This document shows, piece by piece, positions 54,401-64,000 of a stretch of 64,000 bases of DNA; position 1 is the first letter of the stretch, and every line of letters begins with the position of its first letter. The notes below the pieces were generated by a model. The model was not told the origin of the DNA. It did not search any database and saw nothing but the letters and a program-made list of their open reading frames with translations. Origin of the DNA: Pseudomonadota bacterium (GTDB lineage Bacteria; Desulfobacterota; Desulfobulbia; Desulfobulbales; Desulfocapsaceae); contig JAHIUA010000035.1 in the NCBI GenBank assembly GCA_018817385.1, forward strand, positions 186,001 through 250,000, in the 5' to 3' direction. The position numbers and the translations under genes are program-made.

Positions 54401-54823
54401 TTCAAGATAGGATTCTGCTGCCTTGAGATCAACGTCCGTACTGTAGCGTATCAGTTCGGCATAGACTTCTATCTCGGTTGCCAGTCTGTCCTGCAGGTGA
54501 TACCATGCCAATACCTTCTCCAACATCCGAAGACTGTCGAGTAAATATCCCTGTTGACCCCTGATTTTGGCCTGGACAAAGAGGGCCTCCATCTCCATGG
54601 TTTTTTGACTCTCTCCCATTGCCGATTGTCTGGCGTTTTCTGCGCTTGTCAGGGCCTGTTTGAACTGACCGTTTTCCAGCAATTCCCTGGCATTCTGCAA
54701 CAGGGCATGGGCGTCATGGTGGGCATCGGTCGGTGCAGACCTGGCTTGGAAGAGAAATACTGGGGAGGCAAAAAAAAGAAGCAAGATGATACCGATGGGT
54801 ACCTGCGGGTTCAATCGTTTCAT
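51458..54823 (-). CDS. Exported TPR-CHAT protein
   Basis: A 1121-residue protein with a signal peptide (VPIGIILLLFFASPVFLF). About 15 TPR-like repeats fill residues 35 to 650 (for example YEKALSVSDRYVKEL, YDQALVDYQAGVTLA). The C-terminal CHAT domain holds IPHGLLHHVPFAALQ, the catalytic His in HFAMHG near 990 and the catalytic Cys in LSGCETG near 1030. Export places this caspase-like protease in the periplasm, unlike the CHAT protein at 31440. It is the first gene of a three-gene operon. Substrates are unknown. Confidence 0.85.
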   Translation of the reverse strand: MKRLNPQVPIGIILLLFFASPVFLFQARSAPTDAHHDAHALLQNARELLENGQFKQALTSAENARQSAMGESQKTMEMEALFVQAKIRGQQGYLLDSLRMLEKVLAWYHLQDRLATEIEVYAELIRYSTDVDLKAAESYLEKAKALAEQLKNKDQYTLATAQLARASLFPLSAERNLEEVCLQAQAAASLYGELGRPKDAADALLAGGPAFFYLRQYDVYLKILKQAEDLYRQVDYFPGVEMVNVARGMYSWMQGDPETAKTVFQNVLVFHEKNKNKARTIRIYSLLGNLYYGTGDYEKSEMLWRKGLVLAEEIGAIADEISLKISLAEFQGPAAEEKSALLLMELANMARESGNRAIEADVLYSLGDLLIQEEQYQKGLASLQQALKVAESGQRRHKISLIQTSLITLYTRIGEYEKALSVSDRYVKELQKSASPWLFPNALALRAGLYERLKQYDQALVDYQAGVTLATENGDLVTAAQLMAGSANIYAQQGRYGQAVDLLLDAEQILSARGGNEEVLATVYMRMGDILLQFEKYEEAIICYTETLALFEQTGKQSKIADMAYLVGSSYQLGGRLSTALRFYPRAISYYEQNNLWAEAGKTWDALSTAYGSLGRAEDSFRALERGIDAFERARETAGLTEFKTSLQAKFSSLYDSMIYECLSRQEVEKGFSYLERQKSRSLLDMLGNEKIVPKKETDQALAEEGRVLLARIGRLQKENNSNEVNQAYRDYEMFQHRIRVEDPAYTSLVAVNPLPLTKIQQFLGPDSALVEYHSAGHPSAGLGTGEGIWNLNIFIVTRDDIRAVRLIGLADLQEQSLVSKGRVDTLYVPQRQLDALAGQIQELSEIVKGQNPWLSKRMPAILRSLSTTLIAPITPYLTNKTHLSIIPHGLLHHVPFAALQTAEGYLVQQYRLSFAPSASVIGFSLDNEKKSGQDTVILADDLSLPFVGLEVESIKRLYPDSLILTGEDVTRENIRQLDGKFRFIHFAMHGVFLSQSPLLSYLQLGAKEEHLEVREIFNLNLPSSLVTLSGCETGVVSLSSGEDMVGLSNSFLYAGAASLVVSLWKVDDRSTARFMDVFYQNLRHYEKAEALQRTQLQFINDKTVDKPCYWAPFILIGGWK

Positions 54824-54850
54824 CTCTGTTATCCCTCTTAGATAACGATT

Positions 54851-54890
54851 CTATTCTTTCTATACTCTCACATGACAAAAGAAAGAATAG
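54851..54890. terminator. 10-bp inverted repeat between fructokinase and CHAT genes, possible terminator
   Basis: CTATTCTTTC (54851-54860) and GAAAGAATAG (54881-54890) are exact complements with a 20-nt loop. It lies after the fructokinase gene and before the CHAT operon. AT-rich and without a clear T-run, so either a weak terminator or an operator. Confidence 0.35.
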
Positions 54891-54980
54891 GTTAACACTG
54901 CATCCGTGTTGTTGGAAGCGCTTTGTTTGCCTTCATCAGCCGACAATAACACAATGGAATCAGCTCTTGAAAAATTCCTG

Positions 54981-55853
54981 TTATTCTTTGCCCGTTTGAG
55001 GATATGCAGGAGTCGCCCCCTGTTGCGAGGCAACCCATGCACCCTGTCGATTCGCCTGCTGCAGACAGTCGGCAAGTGGCAGTCCTGACAGATAGCCATT
55101 GATCAGTCCTGCAAAAAAGGCATCACCGCTGCCCACCGGATCGGCAACCTTTACCTGAAATCCTCTATGCTCAACACGTTCATCCCTGGTAATGAGCTGA
55201 GCTCCCCTCTCACCATCTGTTACCGCCAGCAGTGAAAGATCGAAAGAGACCAGCAGATCTCGGCCCATATCCTCAATCAGTCCTTTCTTCCCTTCCATAA
55301 ACCAGTCAGCCAGGGACATGAGTTCTTCCCGGTTGACTTTGACAACATTTGCAACCTGAAGGGAGGCATGGACCAGTTCCGGCTTCGTATATGGAGGACG
55401 CAGGTTGACATCATAAAATGTTGTATCTGCCTTTTTCAGGAGACGGTGGAGGGCACTGCGACTGGTTTCATTGCGTTGAGCCAGGGTTCCGAAGAGCAGA
55501 TGGAAGGGAGCATCTGCCAGTTGCGAGAGCACTGGCTCCGCCTGAATAGTATCCCAGGCCGCAGGTGCTGCAATCTCGAAACTTGGTTCATTGTTTACGT
55601 CAAGGGTAACCAGTACCCGCCCGGTAGGGAGGTCTGAATCCTGCTGAATGGTCGTAACCGGCAGTCCCAGCTTTTTTATCGCCTGCAAGGTCTTCCAGCC
55701 AAGCTCATCGTCACCAACCCGACTGACGATATGGACTGGCCATCCTGCGGCATGCAGGTGGTAGGCCACATTTAAGGGCGCTCCTCCCAATATTGAAGCA
55801 TCCTTAAACTGGTCCCAGACAATTTCACCAAAGCAAACAATTGAGTTTTTCAT
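54981..55853 (-). CDS. PfkB-family sugar kinase, probable fructokinase
   Basis: The 290-residue protein shows the PfkB pattern: [53 protein letters not shown] and the ATP/anion-hole motif [12 protein letters not shown] with the catalytic Asp. Length is normal. AAGGGG precedes the ATG. It is divergent from sucrose synthase at 55978, 124 bp apart. It most likely phosphorylates the fructose released by that enzyme, feeding it back to fructose-6-phosphate. Confidence 0.9.
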   Translation of the reverse strand: MKNSIVCFGEIVWDQFKDASILGGAPLNVAYHLHAAGWPVHIVSRVGDDELGWKTLQAIKKLGLPVTTIQQDSDLPTGRVLVTLDVNNEPSFEIAAPAAWDTIQAEPVLSQLADAPFHLLFGTLAQRNETSRSALHRLLKKADTTFYDVNLRPPYTKPELVHASLQVANVVKVNREELMSLADWFMEGKKGLIEDMGRDLLVSFDLSLLAVTDGERGAQLITRDERVEHRGFQVKVADPVGSGDAFFAGLINGYLSGLPLADCLQQANRQGAWVASQQGATPAYPQTGKE

Positions 55854-55977
55854 CAGTTCCCCCTTCCTGACCTGTCATTTTTTTGCTACCATAGGCATTC
55901 TAACTTTCAAAAGAAGTATAAACAAATGTGGTTTCCTTCGCAAAGAGAATAGAGGCTGCCATCCTGAGGAGAAAAAA

Positions 55978-58365
55978 ATGCTGACCAACTTACTGTCTTT
56001 TGTCCAGGAAAATCGAGATACTGTATACAGCCTCTTTCGACGCTACCAGAGCCGGGGTAAAGCTCTCTTTCTTGGCAGCGAGATATGGGATGAATTCAAT
56101 ACTTTTTGCACAGAAACAGATAAGTCCGAGTTAATCCATTCTCCCCTTGCCAATGCATTACAAAAGACCCAGGAGGCTGCAGTTGCAGACGCCTGGTTCT
56201 ATCTTGACATCCGTCCTGCTGTCGCCCAGTGGCAATATATACGCTATCACTTCGAAACCATGTCCTTTGAGGAGGTTTCGGTGGCCGAATTTCTTGCCTT
56301 CAAGGAGAACCTGATCAACAGCCAAAAAGATGAGCGCATTCTGGAAATCGATCTCGCCCCCTTTGAACGGGATTTTCCCAAGATGAATCAGACCCGCTCC
56401 ATTGGCCACGGGGTGGAATTCTTAAACCGCAAGTTTTCAAGCCGCCTGGCCAATGAGCTGACAAAAGGTGATGAACTGCTCCTTGAATTTTTACGGGTGC
56501 ACGGCTATCAAAATACGCCCTTTTTGATCAACAGCAGTATTACAAGCGTCAGAAAACTGCGGCAGGCCCTGATCCAGGGAATGGAGTTTGTCAGTCGGCA
56601 GGATCGGACTCTGCAATGGCAGGACCTGGAGCATGAGTTGCGGGGGATGGGATTTGAAGCGGGCTGGGGCAGAAGCATGGAGGGGATTCAAAAGACCATG
56701 AGTCTGCTGGCCGATCTTCTCGAAGCGCCGGATCACCAGAATCTGGAAAACTTTCTTGATCGCATCCCCATGATTTTCAACATCGTCATCCTCTCGCCGC
56801 ACGGCTATTTCGGCCAGGATAATGTCCTTGGCCTGCCGGATACCGGGGGCCAGGTTGTTTATATCCTTGATCAGGTCCGGGCCCTGGAACGTGAGATGCA
56901 AAAACGAATTTACAACCAGGGACTGGAGATAGAACCGCAACTCCTGATTGTCACCCGTTTAATCCCTGAGGCAGGAGAAACGACCTGCAACCAGGCTGAG
57001 GAACTTGTCAAAGGCACGAACAACGTCCGTATCATCCGTATCCCTTTTCGCAAGGGAGATGGATCGATTATCCCCCAATGGATTTCAAGATTCGAGGTAT
57101 GGCCCTATCTGGAAGAATTTTCTCGGGAAGTGGAAAAAGAGGTTTTGTCCCGCCTCGGCCGGAGGCCGGACCTGATTATCGGCAACTATTCAGACGGAAA
57201 TCTTGTGGCAACCCTTCTCGCCCAGCGCCTCGCTGTAACCCAATGCAACATCGCCCATGCCCTTGAAAAAACAAAATATCTCTATTCGGCATTATACTGG
57301 CGACAAATGGAAGAGCAGTATCATTTCTCCTGCCAGTTCACCGCCGACCTGATCGCCATGAATTCAGCGGATTTTATCATCACCTCGACCTACCAGGAAA
57401 TCGCCGGCTCAAGCGATGTGGTGGGCCAATACGAAAGTTACAGCTCCTTCACCATGCCCGGCCTGCAGCGAATTATTCACGGTATCGATGTTTTTGACCC
57501 CAAGTTCAACATCGTTTCGCCCGGCGCCGATGGAGAGGTCTATTTTCCTTACACGAAGAGTGCGCGTCGCCTTACCGGCCTCCATGGTGAGCTCGAAGAG
57601 CTGCTTTTCGGCGACGCCCAACCCGACAGCCGCGGCAAACTGGAAGATACGACAAAACCGATTATTTTTTCCATGGCCCGCCTGGACCATATCAAGAACC
57701 TCACCGGCCTGATACAGTGGTTCGCGGAGAACAAAGAGCTACGCAATCTCAGCAACCTGGTGATTATCGGTGGAACCGTGCATCCGGATCATTCCGGTGA
57801 CAGCGAGGAACGAGAACAGATCCTGAAGATGCACGAACTGTTCGAAAAACACGGTCTTGAAGGGCAGGTGCGCTGGCTGGGAGTACGATTGGATAAAAAT
57901 CTGTCCGGTGAACTGTACCGCTATATTGCTGACCATAAAGGGGTCTTTGTCCAACCCGCATTTTTTGAAGCCTTCGGCTTGACCGTTATCGAGGCCATGG
58001 CATCCGGTCTGCCGACCTTTGCCACCCGATACGGCGGCCCTCTGGAGATTATTGAGAACGGGATCTCAGGATTTCACATTGATCCCAACCACGGCGACAA
58101 GGCCGCGGTAATACTGGTCGATTTCTTTGAACGCTGTCTGCTTGATCCTTCCCACTGGCTGCGACTCTCAGATGGGGCAATCAAACGGGTGAAAGCAAAA
58201 TATACCTGGGAACGTTATGCGAAACGGCTGCTCTCTCTGACCTGTATCTACGGCTTCTGGAAATACGCCACCAACCTGGAGCACCAGGAGACAAGCCGTT
58301 ACCTGGAAATGCTCTACCACCTCCAGTTTCGGCCGCTTGCTGCGAAAATTCAAATAAAACCGTAA
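55978..58365 (+). CDS. susA: Sucrose synthase
   Basis: The 795-residue length matches sucrose synthases. An N-terminal regulatory domain (about 1-260) precedes the GT-B glycosyltransferase: [20 protein letters not shown] (donor loop), [27 protein letters not shown] and a C-terminal [20 protein letters not shown] (E-x7-E type nucleotide-sugar binding). It reversibly converts sucrose and a nucleoside diphosphate to NDP-glucose and fructose. GAGGAG precedes the ATG. Its end overlaps the convergent sucrose-phosphate synthase gene by 16 bp. Confidence 0.9.
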   Translation: MLTNLLSFVQENRDTVYSLFRRYQSRGKALFLGSEIWDEFNTFCTETDKSELIHSPLANALQKTQEAAVADAWFYLDIRPAVAQWQYIRYHFETMSFEEVSVAEFLAFKENLINSQKDERILEIDLAPFERDFPKMNQTRSIGHGVEFLNRKFSSRLANELTKGDELLLEFLRVHGYQNTPFLINSSITSVRKLRQALIQGMEFVSRQDRTLQWQDLEHELRGMGFEAGWGRSMEGIQKTMSLLADLLEAPDHQNLENFLDRIPMIFNIVILSPHGYFGQDNVLGLPDTGGQVVYILDQVRALEREMQKRIYNQGLEIEPQLLIVTRLIPEAGETTCNQAEELVKGTNNVRIIRIPFRKGDGSIIPQWISRFEVWPYLEEFSREVEKEVLSRLGRRPDLIIGNYSDGNLVATLLAQRLAVTQCNIAHALEKTKYLYSALYWRQMEEQYHFSCQFTADLIAMNSADFIITSTYQEIAGSSDVVGQYESYSSFTMPGLQRIIHGIDVFDPKFNIVSPGADGEVYFPYTKSARRLTGLHGELEELLFGDAQPDSRGKLEDTTKPIIFSMARLDHIKNLTGLIQWFAENKELRNLSNLVIIGGTVHPDHSGDSEEREQILKMHELFEKHGLEGQVRWLGVRLDKNLSGELYRYIADHKGVFVQPAFFEAFGLTVIEAMASGLPTFATRYGGPLEIIENGISGFHIDPNHGDKAAVILVDFFERCLLDPSHWLRLSDGAIKRVKAKYTWERYAKRLLSLTCIYGFWKYATNLEHQETSRYLEMLYHLQFRPLAAKIQIKP

Positions 58366-60569
58366 TGGCCCAGACCGTCGATGATACCGGCGGCATATTT
58401 TTGCGCACTGAAGTAGATATTCCGCCGCCCTTTCAGTTTCTCCAGCTCTTCGCTGTAGTTGCCGACAACCAGTGCACAGGCCTGACCTGAAAGCATATCT
58501 TCGTCATTGCCGGAGTCACCTGCGACCATCACGTTCAGTGGTGAAAATTCATACTTGTATCGCAGGTAGTCAATGGCCTTGCCTTTGGATGCTCGTACCG
58601 GCAGGATATCAAGGAATTGTCCGTGCGAATAAACAATCCGGCAGCGAAGACCGGCCTCTTGGATCGTATGATAGACCCAGAAGAGGTAATCATAATCATC
58701 TGCCATGTAATAGCTGATTTTATGACTGCGTTGTCCTTCAGCTTCCTGAAAAGTCAGAAAATCGATATCCCCCAGTACCTTCTTGATCTCTTCCGGCCTC
58801 CACTGATGGGAAATATGCTGCTGCCATCCTTTGTCCATGCGCAGATCCGGACCATAGTAAATTTCAGTGCCTACAGAGCAAATAATGATATCGGGCATGG
58901 GGATATTGTATTCGGTCATGGCACTGATGGTCAGTTCCAGGCTTCGACCAGTGGACATGCCCCAGGCAAGACTGGACCGGTGCTTTTCCAACAGGGTAAA
59001 AAGCTGACGCATACTCTTATCGTCACCGACCAGAGTATTATCGATATCGGTTATCATCAAGCGGTTCAAGCCAGTGAGCCGTTTGCCAAACGAAGGAAGC
59101 TGCAATGCCGATTTTTTTTCCCTGGATTTTTCAGCCTCCACCTCCATAGCCGGCAAGAATGTTCTGAATTGCTTCATAGTTTTTTCACAATGAGCCGGCC
59201 AGGAATAATGACTGCGGACTCCGTTGATTCCATTATTTGAAAATTTCTTCCATTTATCCCCATCAACAAGAATGGAGAGAAGAGCATCACCAATCTCGGC
59301 AGGACTGCTCGCATCAACGAGGATCCCGTTGTCACAGCTTGCAACAATGTCAACCGGTCCGCCATCATTGGTGGCGACGATGGGGAGACCGCAGGCAGAT
59401 GCCTCGATCAGGGTAAGACCGAAAGGCTCGGTCATAGCCGGATTGACAAAGACCCCACCACTTTCAGCGCACAATCTGTAAAGTTCCGGAACCTCTGTAG
59501 AAAATTCATGCTTTTTAGGGATAGCCAGTTTTCCGTACAGGTCATAGCGATCCATCTGCAGCAGCATTTCGGTCAGAACCGCCTGCTCATTTTCTCCCAT
59601 CAGCAGGATATTACTGCGAATGCCTGCAAAAATGGCAAGGTTGGCGATGGCTCGTAATTGTTTGTTGGTGCCGTAGGCCTCAATCAGACCAGCAATATTT
59701 TTTCGATGATCCGGCCGACAGAGAGCGAGTATAAAAGGCTTTTCCGGACTGCCCCAAAAACGATGCAGCTCTTCCAGCAGGGTGACCCTGATCTGCTTGA
59801 CCTCCTCGTTGAACAGATCGCTGTCAAGCTGGGGGTCATAATAGGGATAAAAGGTGTGCAGATCGATACCAGGAGGAATAACGGAAAATCTGTGGTGGCC
59901 GCCGTTATCATAAAGCCCATACTGCTTATCTATCTCCTGCTGGGTGGAGGTGATGATCAGGTTCGCTTTTTTTATGATCTCTTCTTCTATCTGAATACGG
60001 GTGTTGATTTTATACTGCTTGTCGATCCTTGCCTCACTGAGGCCGTCCTCCAGAAGTTTGGCCTTCTTGTTTTTGCCCATGGAGTGGCCGGTGAAAACAA
60101 AAGGTGTGTCAAAAGCGGCGGCAAGCTCCATGGCGATGTATCCGGCATCGGCATAGTGGCCATGGAAGAGGTCCGGAATTCTATTCTGAGACTTGAGGAA
60201 ACGAATGCTTCCGTCCATAAATTCTTCAAGATGCGACCAGAGGAGTTCCTTTCGTATATATTTTCGGCCACCGCAGCGAATACGAACAATTCTGGAGTTC
60301 CCTGAGAGAGCTTCAATGGGCCTGGCATATTCGGGGCCGACAGCTTTGTCGTCAATGAGCCTGGTGACCAAGTCGACTTGGCCGACATCATCCCGTTCGC
60401 CTAGTGCCCTGGCAAGTTCCAGGACATATTTTACCTGACCACCGGTGTCGGCATCTCTGCCAAGCTCCGGCATGTTGCCACGGATCAGACCGTGGAGGCT
60501 GAAAAGTTGAATATACAGTCCTTCGTATTCCATGCGTGCTCCACTTATCAGAATTTTTCGGTTACTCAT
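58350..60569 (-). CDS. Sucrose-phosphate synthase with fused phosphatase domain
   Basis: A 739-residue bimodular protein. Residues 15-475 form the GT-B synthase ([63 protein letters not shown]). Residues about 495-739 form a HAD-type sucrose-phosphatase part ([13 protein letters not shown] with the catalytic Asp, [10 protein letters not shown]). It makes sucrose-6-phosphate from UDP-glucose and fructose-6-phosphate, and could dephosphorylate it to sucrose. An internal ATG at 60533 with GGAG upstream may be the true start. With the synthase and kinase it forms a complete sucrose synthesis and breakdown set. Confidence 0.9.
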   Translation of the reverse strand: MSNRKILISGARMEYEGLYIQLFSLHGLIRGNMPELGRDADTGGQVKYVLELARALGERDDVGQVDLVTRLIDDKAVGPEYARPIEALSGNSRIVRIRCGGRKYIRKELLWSHLEEFMDGSIRFLKSQNRIPDLFHGHYADAGYIAMELAAAFDTPFVFTGHSMGKNKKAKLLEDGLSEARIDKQYKINTRIQIEEEIIKKANLIITSTQQEIDKQYGLYDNGGHHRFSVIPPGIDLHTFYPYYDPQLDSDLFNEEVKQIRVTLLEELHRFWGSPEKPFILALCRPDHRKNIAGLIEAYGTNKQLRAIANLAIFAGIRSNILLMGENEQAVLTEMLLQMDRYDLYGKLAIPKKHEFSTEVPELYRLCAESGGVFVNPAMTEPFGLTLIEASACGLPIVATNDGGPVDIVASCDNGILVDASSPAEIGDALLSILVDGDKWKKFSNNGINGVRSHYSWPAHCEKTMKQFRTFLPAMEVEAEKSREKKSALQLPSFGKRLTGLNRLMITDIDNTLVGDDKSMRQLFTLLEKHRSSLAWGMSTGRSLELTISAMTEYNIPMPDIIICSVGTEIYYGPDLRMDKGWQQHISHQWRPEEIKKVLGDIDFLTFQEAEGQRSHKISYYMADDYDYLFWVYHTIQEAGLRCRIVYSHGQFLDILPVRASKGKAIDYLRYKYEFSPLNVMVAGDSGNDEDMLSGQACALVVGNYSEELEKLKGRRNIYFSAQKYAAGIIDGLGHYGFI

Positions 60570-61161
60570 GTTCCCTGAAGTTCAGGTGATTGGTGTTATC
60601 CAGGTTTAGCTCTCTTTTAACGGAATCAGGCAAAACCAGAACATGGAGGAAGGATAAGGAATTATTGCATTATTGCACAATACTAAAATTCAAGCAATCA
60701 CTTATTTACTTAGCAATGAGTTGCCGCCTTGAGAGAGATGGATACTCAGGACAAGGCTTGAAAACAGAAAGTGGCCCAACAGAGGAAAAACGGGTTTGCT
60801 ACTTCCAGCAAAATACCAACTCCCAAAAACTCTCAGCGACACGAGGATGCAAACAATCCCCCCAAGGCACAACCCTAGTCCGAACAGAAACCTTATCCCT
60901 TTGCAAAGGAGATTCTACCGGCAGCAGCCTCATTTTTGAGTCTGAAGCAAGAGAAAAATTACATCTTTACTGATAAATAGTTTTCAGGTACCATCAGCGC
61001 CGGATACAAGAGAGAGAACGAACACCGGTGATGAACGATTGGCCGGCACTCAATACAGTCCCCCCTTGAGGGCAGAAAGTACCTTCTTGAAATTCTTTGC
61101 AAAAAGACGAAAATAATTTCTAAGGTGCTACAGATCTTGTTACCGATAATAGGAAGATTGC
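60570..61161. other. Gene-free divergent region between sucrose-phosphate synthase and trkA
   Basis: About 590 bp with no supported gene. One open frame (60590-60973) lacks a ribosome-binding site and reads as random sequence. Promoters for both flanking genes must lie here. Confidence 0.5.
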
Positions 61162-62502
61162 ATGAACCTCTTGATTTACGGTGCTACCGATCTTGGCTAC
61201 ATGGTTGCCCTGAGACTGTACCAGGAACACAGTGTTACCCTCATTGATAATCTGGAAAGACTTCCTGATAAATTCAATAATCTTGATATCAGTTTTATCA
61301 ATGGTAACGGTACAGATGTCAGTGCACTGGAGCAGACCAATGTGAAAAAATGTGAGCTGTTCATCGCCTGTTCCAACCTTGATGAAGCCAACATTGTGGC
61401 CTGCTGGACCGTAAAAAAGATTGTCGACATCGAGACCATCTGTTTTGTCCGCACCATGGAACTCTACCAGAATCTTGTCGCACCGAAACAGACCCGCTAT
61501 ATAACTCGATATGACATCGATACCGTTATCTGGCCTGAGCAACAGCTCACCCAAGATATTTTCCGCATCATTTCTGTACCCGATGCCATTGATGTCGAAT
61601 ATTTCGCCGAAGGACGAGCAAAACTCTTTGAATACCGGATAAAAGAAGATTCCGTTCTCCGCGATACTGCAGTGATGCATTGCTCCTTTCCCAAAGATGT
61701 TCTTATTGTCGGTATCACCCGCGCTCACAAGCTCTTTATCCCAAACGGATCAACCGTGATCCAAATAAACGACAAGGTGATCTTCATGGGTACGAGCCCG
61801 GCTCTGGATAACCTGGCTGCAAGTATTTTTCGCTCATCTAATCACATAAAGACAGCCGTCCTCATTGGTGGAGGCAGTGTCGGTTTTATGCTTGCCAAAA
61901 AATTCGAGCAGGCCGGAATCCGTGTAAAAATCATTGAACATGATAAGGCCCGTTGTCTGGTTTTGGCCGATAAACTGAAAAAAAGTCTTATCCTGCATGG
62001 AAACGGCACCGACCTGGAACTACTGGAAGGGGAAGCTGTGGGCGAGGCCGATGTCAGTGTCTGTATTACCAACAATGATGAAAAAAACCTCCTCTGTTCC
62101 CTTCTGATTAAACAACTCAGCTCCTCTGGACGGATCATAACCCGAGTCAGCAATGCTCGAACCGGGCAACTTTTTGAGAAAGTCGGGATTGATGTGGTGG
62201 TCTCTCCCATGGAGTCAGCCTTGAAAGAGCTGCTTAACCGGGTGCAGGTCCCGAATGTGAATATCCTGGCCCTGGTGGAAGGAGGCCAGGGTGAAGTATT
62301 GCTCCTCACCCTGCCGGAAAACTTTCCAGATACCAGGGTAATTGATTTAAAATTTAAGGTCCAAGCGATCATTGGAGTAGTGAAGCGGGGACGGCGCCTT
62401 ATTATTCCCTATGGGGAAACCGTTATTCAGGCTGGCGACCAGCTGAAAATATTCACCACGGCAGAGGATGCCGAGACCGTCAAGACGCTGTTTACCCGAT
62501 GA
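61162..62502 (+). CDS. trkA: Trk potassium uptake regulatory protein TrkA
   Basis: The 446-residue protein has two RCK units. Unit one starts MNLLIYGATDLGYMVALRL (a divergent GxGxxG). Unit two starts TAVLIGGGSVGFMLAKKF, with EHDKARC after it. Each is followed by a C-terminal TrkA_C-type fold (HKLFIPNGSTVIQINDKVIFMG and RLIIPYGETVIQAGDQLKIF). It binds NAD(H) or nucleotides and gates the TrkH channel in the membrane. AGGA precedes the ATG. The last four bases overlap the trkH start (ATGA), so the two are co-translated. Confidence 0.9.
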   Translation: MNLLIYGATDLGYMVALRLYQEHSVTLIDNLERLPDKFNNLDISFINGNGTDVSALEQTNVKKCELFIACSNLDEANIVACWTVKKIVDIETICFVRTMELYQNLVAPKQTRYITRYDIDTVIWPEQQLTQDIFRIISVPDAIDVEYFAEGRAKLFEYRIKEDSVLRDTAVMHCSFPKDVLIVGITRAHKLFIPNGSTVIQINDKVIFMGTSPALDNLAASIFRSSNHIKTAVLIGGGSVGFMLAKKFEQAGIRVKIIEHDKARCLVLADKLKKSLILHGNGTDLELLEGEAVGEADVSVCITNNDEKNLLCSLLIKQLSSSGRIITRVSNARTGQLFEKVGIDVVVSPMESALKELLNRVQVPNVNILALVEGGQGEVLLLTLPENFPDTRVIDLKFKVQAIIGVVKRGRRLIIPYGETVIQAGDQLKIFTTAEDAETVKTLFTR

Positions 62503-63977
62503 AGACAAGTAACATTCTCAATGCCCTGGGAATCATCCTGGTTGCCTTTGGCGTAATACTGTTGACGCCCATTGCCGTCGCCGTCATGGAAGGGGAGTAT
62601 CGCTCAATAATCCCTTTTGTTACTGCCGCGCTGACTTCCATAATCCTGGGCTTGCTTTTCCAGAAATATGGGGGCTTTTCCCGCAATTTTGATGATCTCA
62701 GGCGAAATGAAGGCTTATTGATTGTCTCCCTGGCCTGGATTATTACCGCAGCCATGGGGGCGATACCGTATCTCTTTTATGGTCTCCATCCCCTGGACGC
62801 CTATTTTGAATCAGTGTCCGGTATTACCACCACCGGCGCAACCATCCTCACTGATTTTTCCCTCTATCCCAAAGATTTTTTCTTCTGGCGCAGCCTCAGC
62901 CAGTGGCTGGGCGGCATGGGAATAATCGTCTTATTTGTGGCTATTTTGCCGCAGTTTTCCGTTGCTGGCCGGCAGATGTTTTTTGCCGAAGCCCCCGGCC
63001 CCACCGAAGAAAAGGTGACACCGCGCATTACCCATACAGCCAAGGCGCTCTGGTTAGTCTATGTCCTGTTGACTGTGGTGGAGGTGATTCTGCTCGTTGT
63101 GGCCGGAATGCCCCTTTTTGATGCTGTCTGCAATGCCCTCTCAACCATGGCTGCAGGTGGTTTTTCACCCCATCCCTTGTCTATCATGGGATATGATAAT
63201 TCAGCGGTTACCTGGATTATCACCTTCTTTATGTTTTTGGCCGGCAGCAACTTCGCTCTCCAATATCGCGTTCTCATGCAACAAAAACCCCTGGCATTGC
63301 TGCAGAGTGAAGAATTCCGTTTCTACAGTGGGATAGTACTCCTCTCATCAGGAGGTCTCTGTCTCGCTCTTCTCGCAACAACTCAGCTCTCCTTCCATGA
63401 CTCTATTCGCGACAGCTTCTTTCAGATTGTCTCAATCATCACCACCGCCGGATTTTCTTCAGCCGACTTCGCCCTGTGGGGCGTTGTCGCCCAGACTGTG
63501 TTATTTACCGTCATGTTGGTGGGTGGCTGTGCCGGTTCTGCTGGTGGAGGCATCAAGGTAATACGCGTCATCTTCGGTTTAAAATATCTCAAGCGTGAAA
63601 TAACCCAAATCATCCATCCACAAGCAATATTACCGATCAAAATCGATCACAAAAGTGTCCCCGACGACGTTCAACGGCAAATGCTAGGATTTCTCCTCTT
63701 TTATTTTGTTCTCATGATCTGTTCCGCCTTGGCCGTGACTGTCCTTGAAGGTGATGCGGCCATCGGCCTGGTAGGTACTGCCGCCACCATCGGTAATATC
63801 GGTCCGGGATTTGGTGAAATTGGACCCATGGGAAGTTTTGGGGGCTTATCGGTGGCAACCAAGATTATTTTTATTATCAATATGATTGTCGGTCGGCTGG
63901 AAATCATTCCCTTTCTCGCCATGCTGCATCCCGATTTTTGGAGTTTCAGAAAAGAGAGCCCAAAGGGCCTTGATTGA
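62499..63977 (+). CDS. trkH: Trk potassium uptake channel subunit TrkH
   Basis: The 492-residue membrane protein has the four pore repeats of TrkH: SVSGITTTGATIL, NALSTMAAGGFS, VSIITTAGFSSADF and GTAATIGNIGPGFG. These line a K+-selective pore across the inner membrane. Length is normal and the gene is complete, ending 23 bp before the window edge. It is coupled to trkA through a 4-bp overlap. Beside sucrose metabolism genes, it suggests osmotic control as a local theme. Confidence 0.92.
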   Translation: MKTSNILNALGIILVAFGVILLTPIAVAVMEGEYRSIIPFVTAALTSIILGLLFQKYGGFSRNFDDLRRNEGLLIVSLAWIITAAMGAIPYLFYGLHPLDAYFESVSGITTTGATILTDFSLYPKDFFFWRSLSQWLGGMGIIVLFVAILPQFSVAGRQMFFAEAPGPTEEKVTPRITHTAKALWLVYVLLTVVEVILLVVAGMPLFDAVCNALSTMAAGGFSPHPLSIMGYDNSAVTWIITFFMFLAGSNFALQYRVLMQQKPLALLQSEEFRFYSGIVLLSSGGLCLALLATTQLSFHDSIRDSFFQIVSIITTAGFSSADFALWGVVAQTVLFTVMLVGGCAGSAGGGIKVIRVIFGLKYLKREITQIIHPQAILPIKIDHKSVPDDVQRQMLGFLLFYFVLMICSALAVTVLEGDAAIGLVGTAATIGNIGPGFGEIGPMGSFGGLSVATKIIFIINMIVGRLEIIPFLAMLHPDFWSFRKESPKGLD

Positions 63978-64000
63978 AAACTCACTGGCATAACCAGTCT

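Noticed and set aside
60590-60973. 127-residue frame before trkA
   Set aside because: Unusual composition, no ribosome-binding site and no recognisable domain; more likely promoter DNA.
1-64000. CRISPR array
   Set aside because: No regularly spaced identical repeats were seen; the short repeats found are dispersed or palindromic.

Overview
The window looks like a chromosomal segment of a sulfate-reducing or related deltaproteobacterium, most likely of the Desulfobulbales type. This is inference from the gene set: sucrose-phosphate synthase with sucrose synthase, many hybrid histidine kinases, a YfiR/TonB pair, CHAT proteins, a RAYT-like transposase gene and several mobile remnants. No rRNA, tRNA or CRISPR array was seen, and no integron integrase gene lies in the window.

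Layout. 1-1249 (minus) is the N-terminal part of the 23S rRNA methyltransferase RlmL/RlmKL, cut by the window edge. 1250-2750 is decayed DNA with small fragments. 2751-12318 is an AT-rich integron cassette array without a visible integrase (CALIN-like). Its short one- to three-gene cassettes, all on the + strand, are separated by attC sites. Cargo includes a small Cys-rich peptide with a radical SAM/SPASM enzyme, an HEPN-motif protein, a coiled-coil membrane protein with a GIY-YIG nuclease, a voltage-gated K+ channel, a TerB-like/BRCT protein and a Phd/RelE toxin-antitoxin pair. One attC is interrupted on the bottom strand by fused remnants of two class C group II introns.

12453-16243 holds a secreted Gly-rich protein and three broken elements: an IS110-family transposase, an Mrr restriction enzyme lacking its catalytic core, and a third group II intron remnant. 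16244-26692 carries a P-type cation ATPase, a YkgJ-like Cys-cluster protein, two related AT-rich acyltransferase-3 genes, a RAYT pseudogene and a lytic transglycosylase.

27542-40245 is the most distinctive block, and all genes are on the + strand. In order: DUF4062 protein, receiver-histidine kinase, calcineurin-like phosphoesterase, CHAT (caspase-like) protein, RyR-domain protein, stand-alone receiver, 1207-residue SF2 helicase, and GAF/PAS histidine kinase. These domain classes recur in bacterial conflict and immunity loci, here mixed with phosphorelay parts. I propose this as a candidate undescribed defence or signalling system.

40418-49378 holds c-di-GMP and sensory genes: EAL/HDOD and PilZ proteins, a PhnD-like binding protein translationally coupled to a hybrid kinase, and YfiR beside a broken TonB-dependent receptor. 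49727-54823 (minus) is a second CHAT locus (TPR-CHAT, membrane protein, secreted TPR-like protein). 54981-60569 is a sucrose module (fructokinase, sucrose synthase, sucrose-phosphate synthase/phosphatase). 61162-63977 encodes the TrkA/TrkH potassium uptake pair. Sucrose metabolism and K+ uptake side by side suggest osmotic adaptation.
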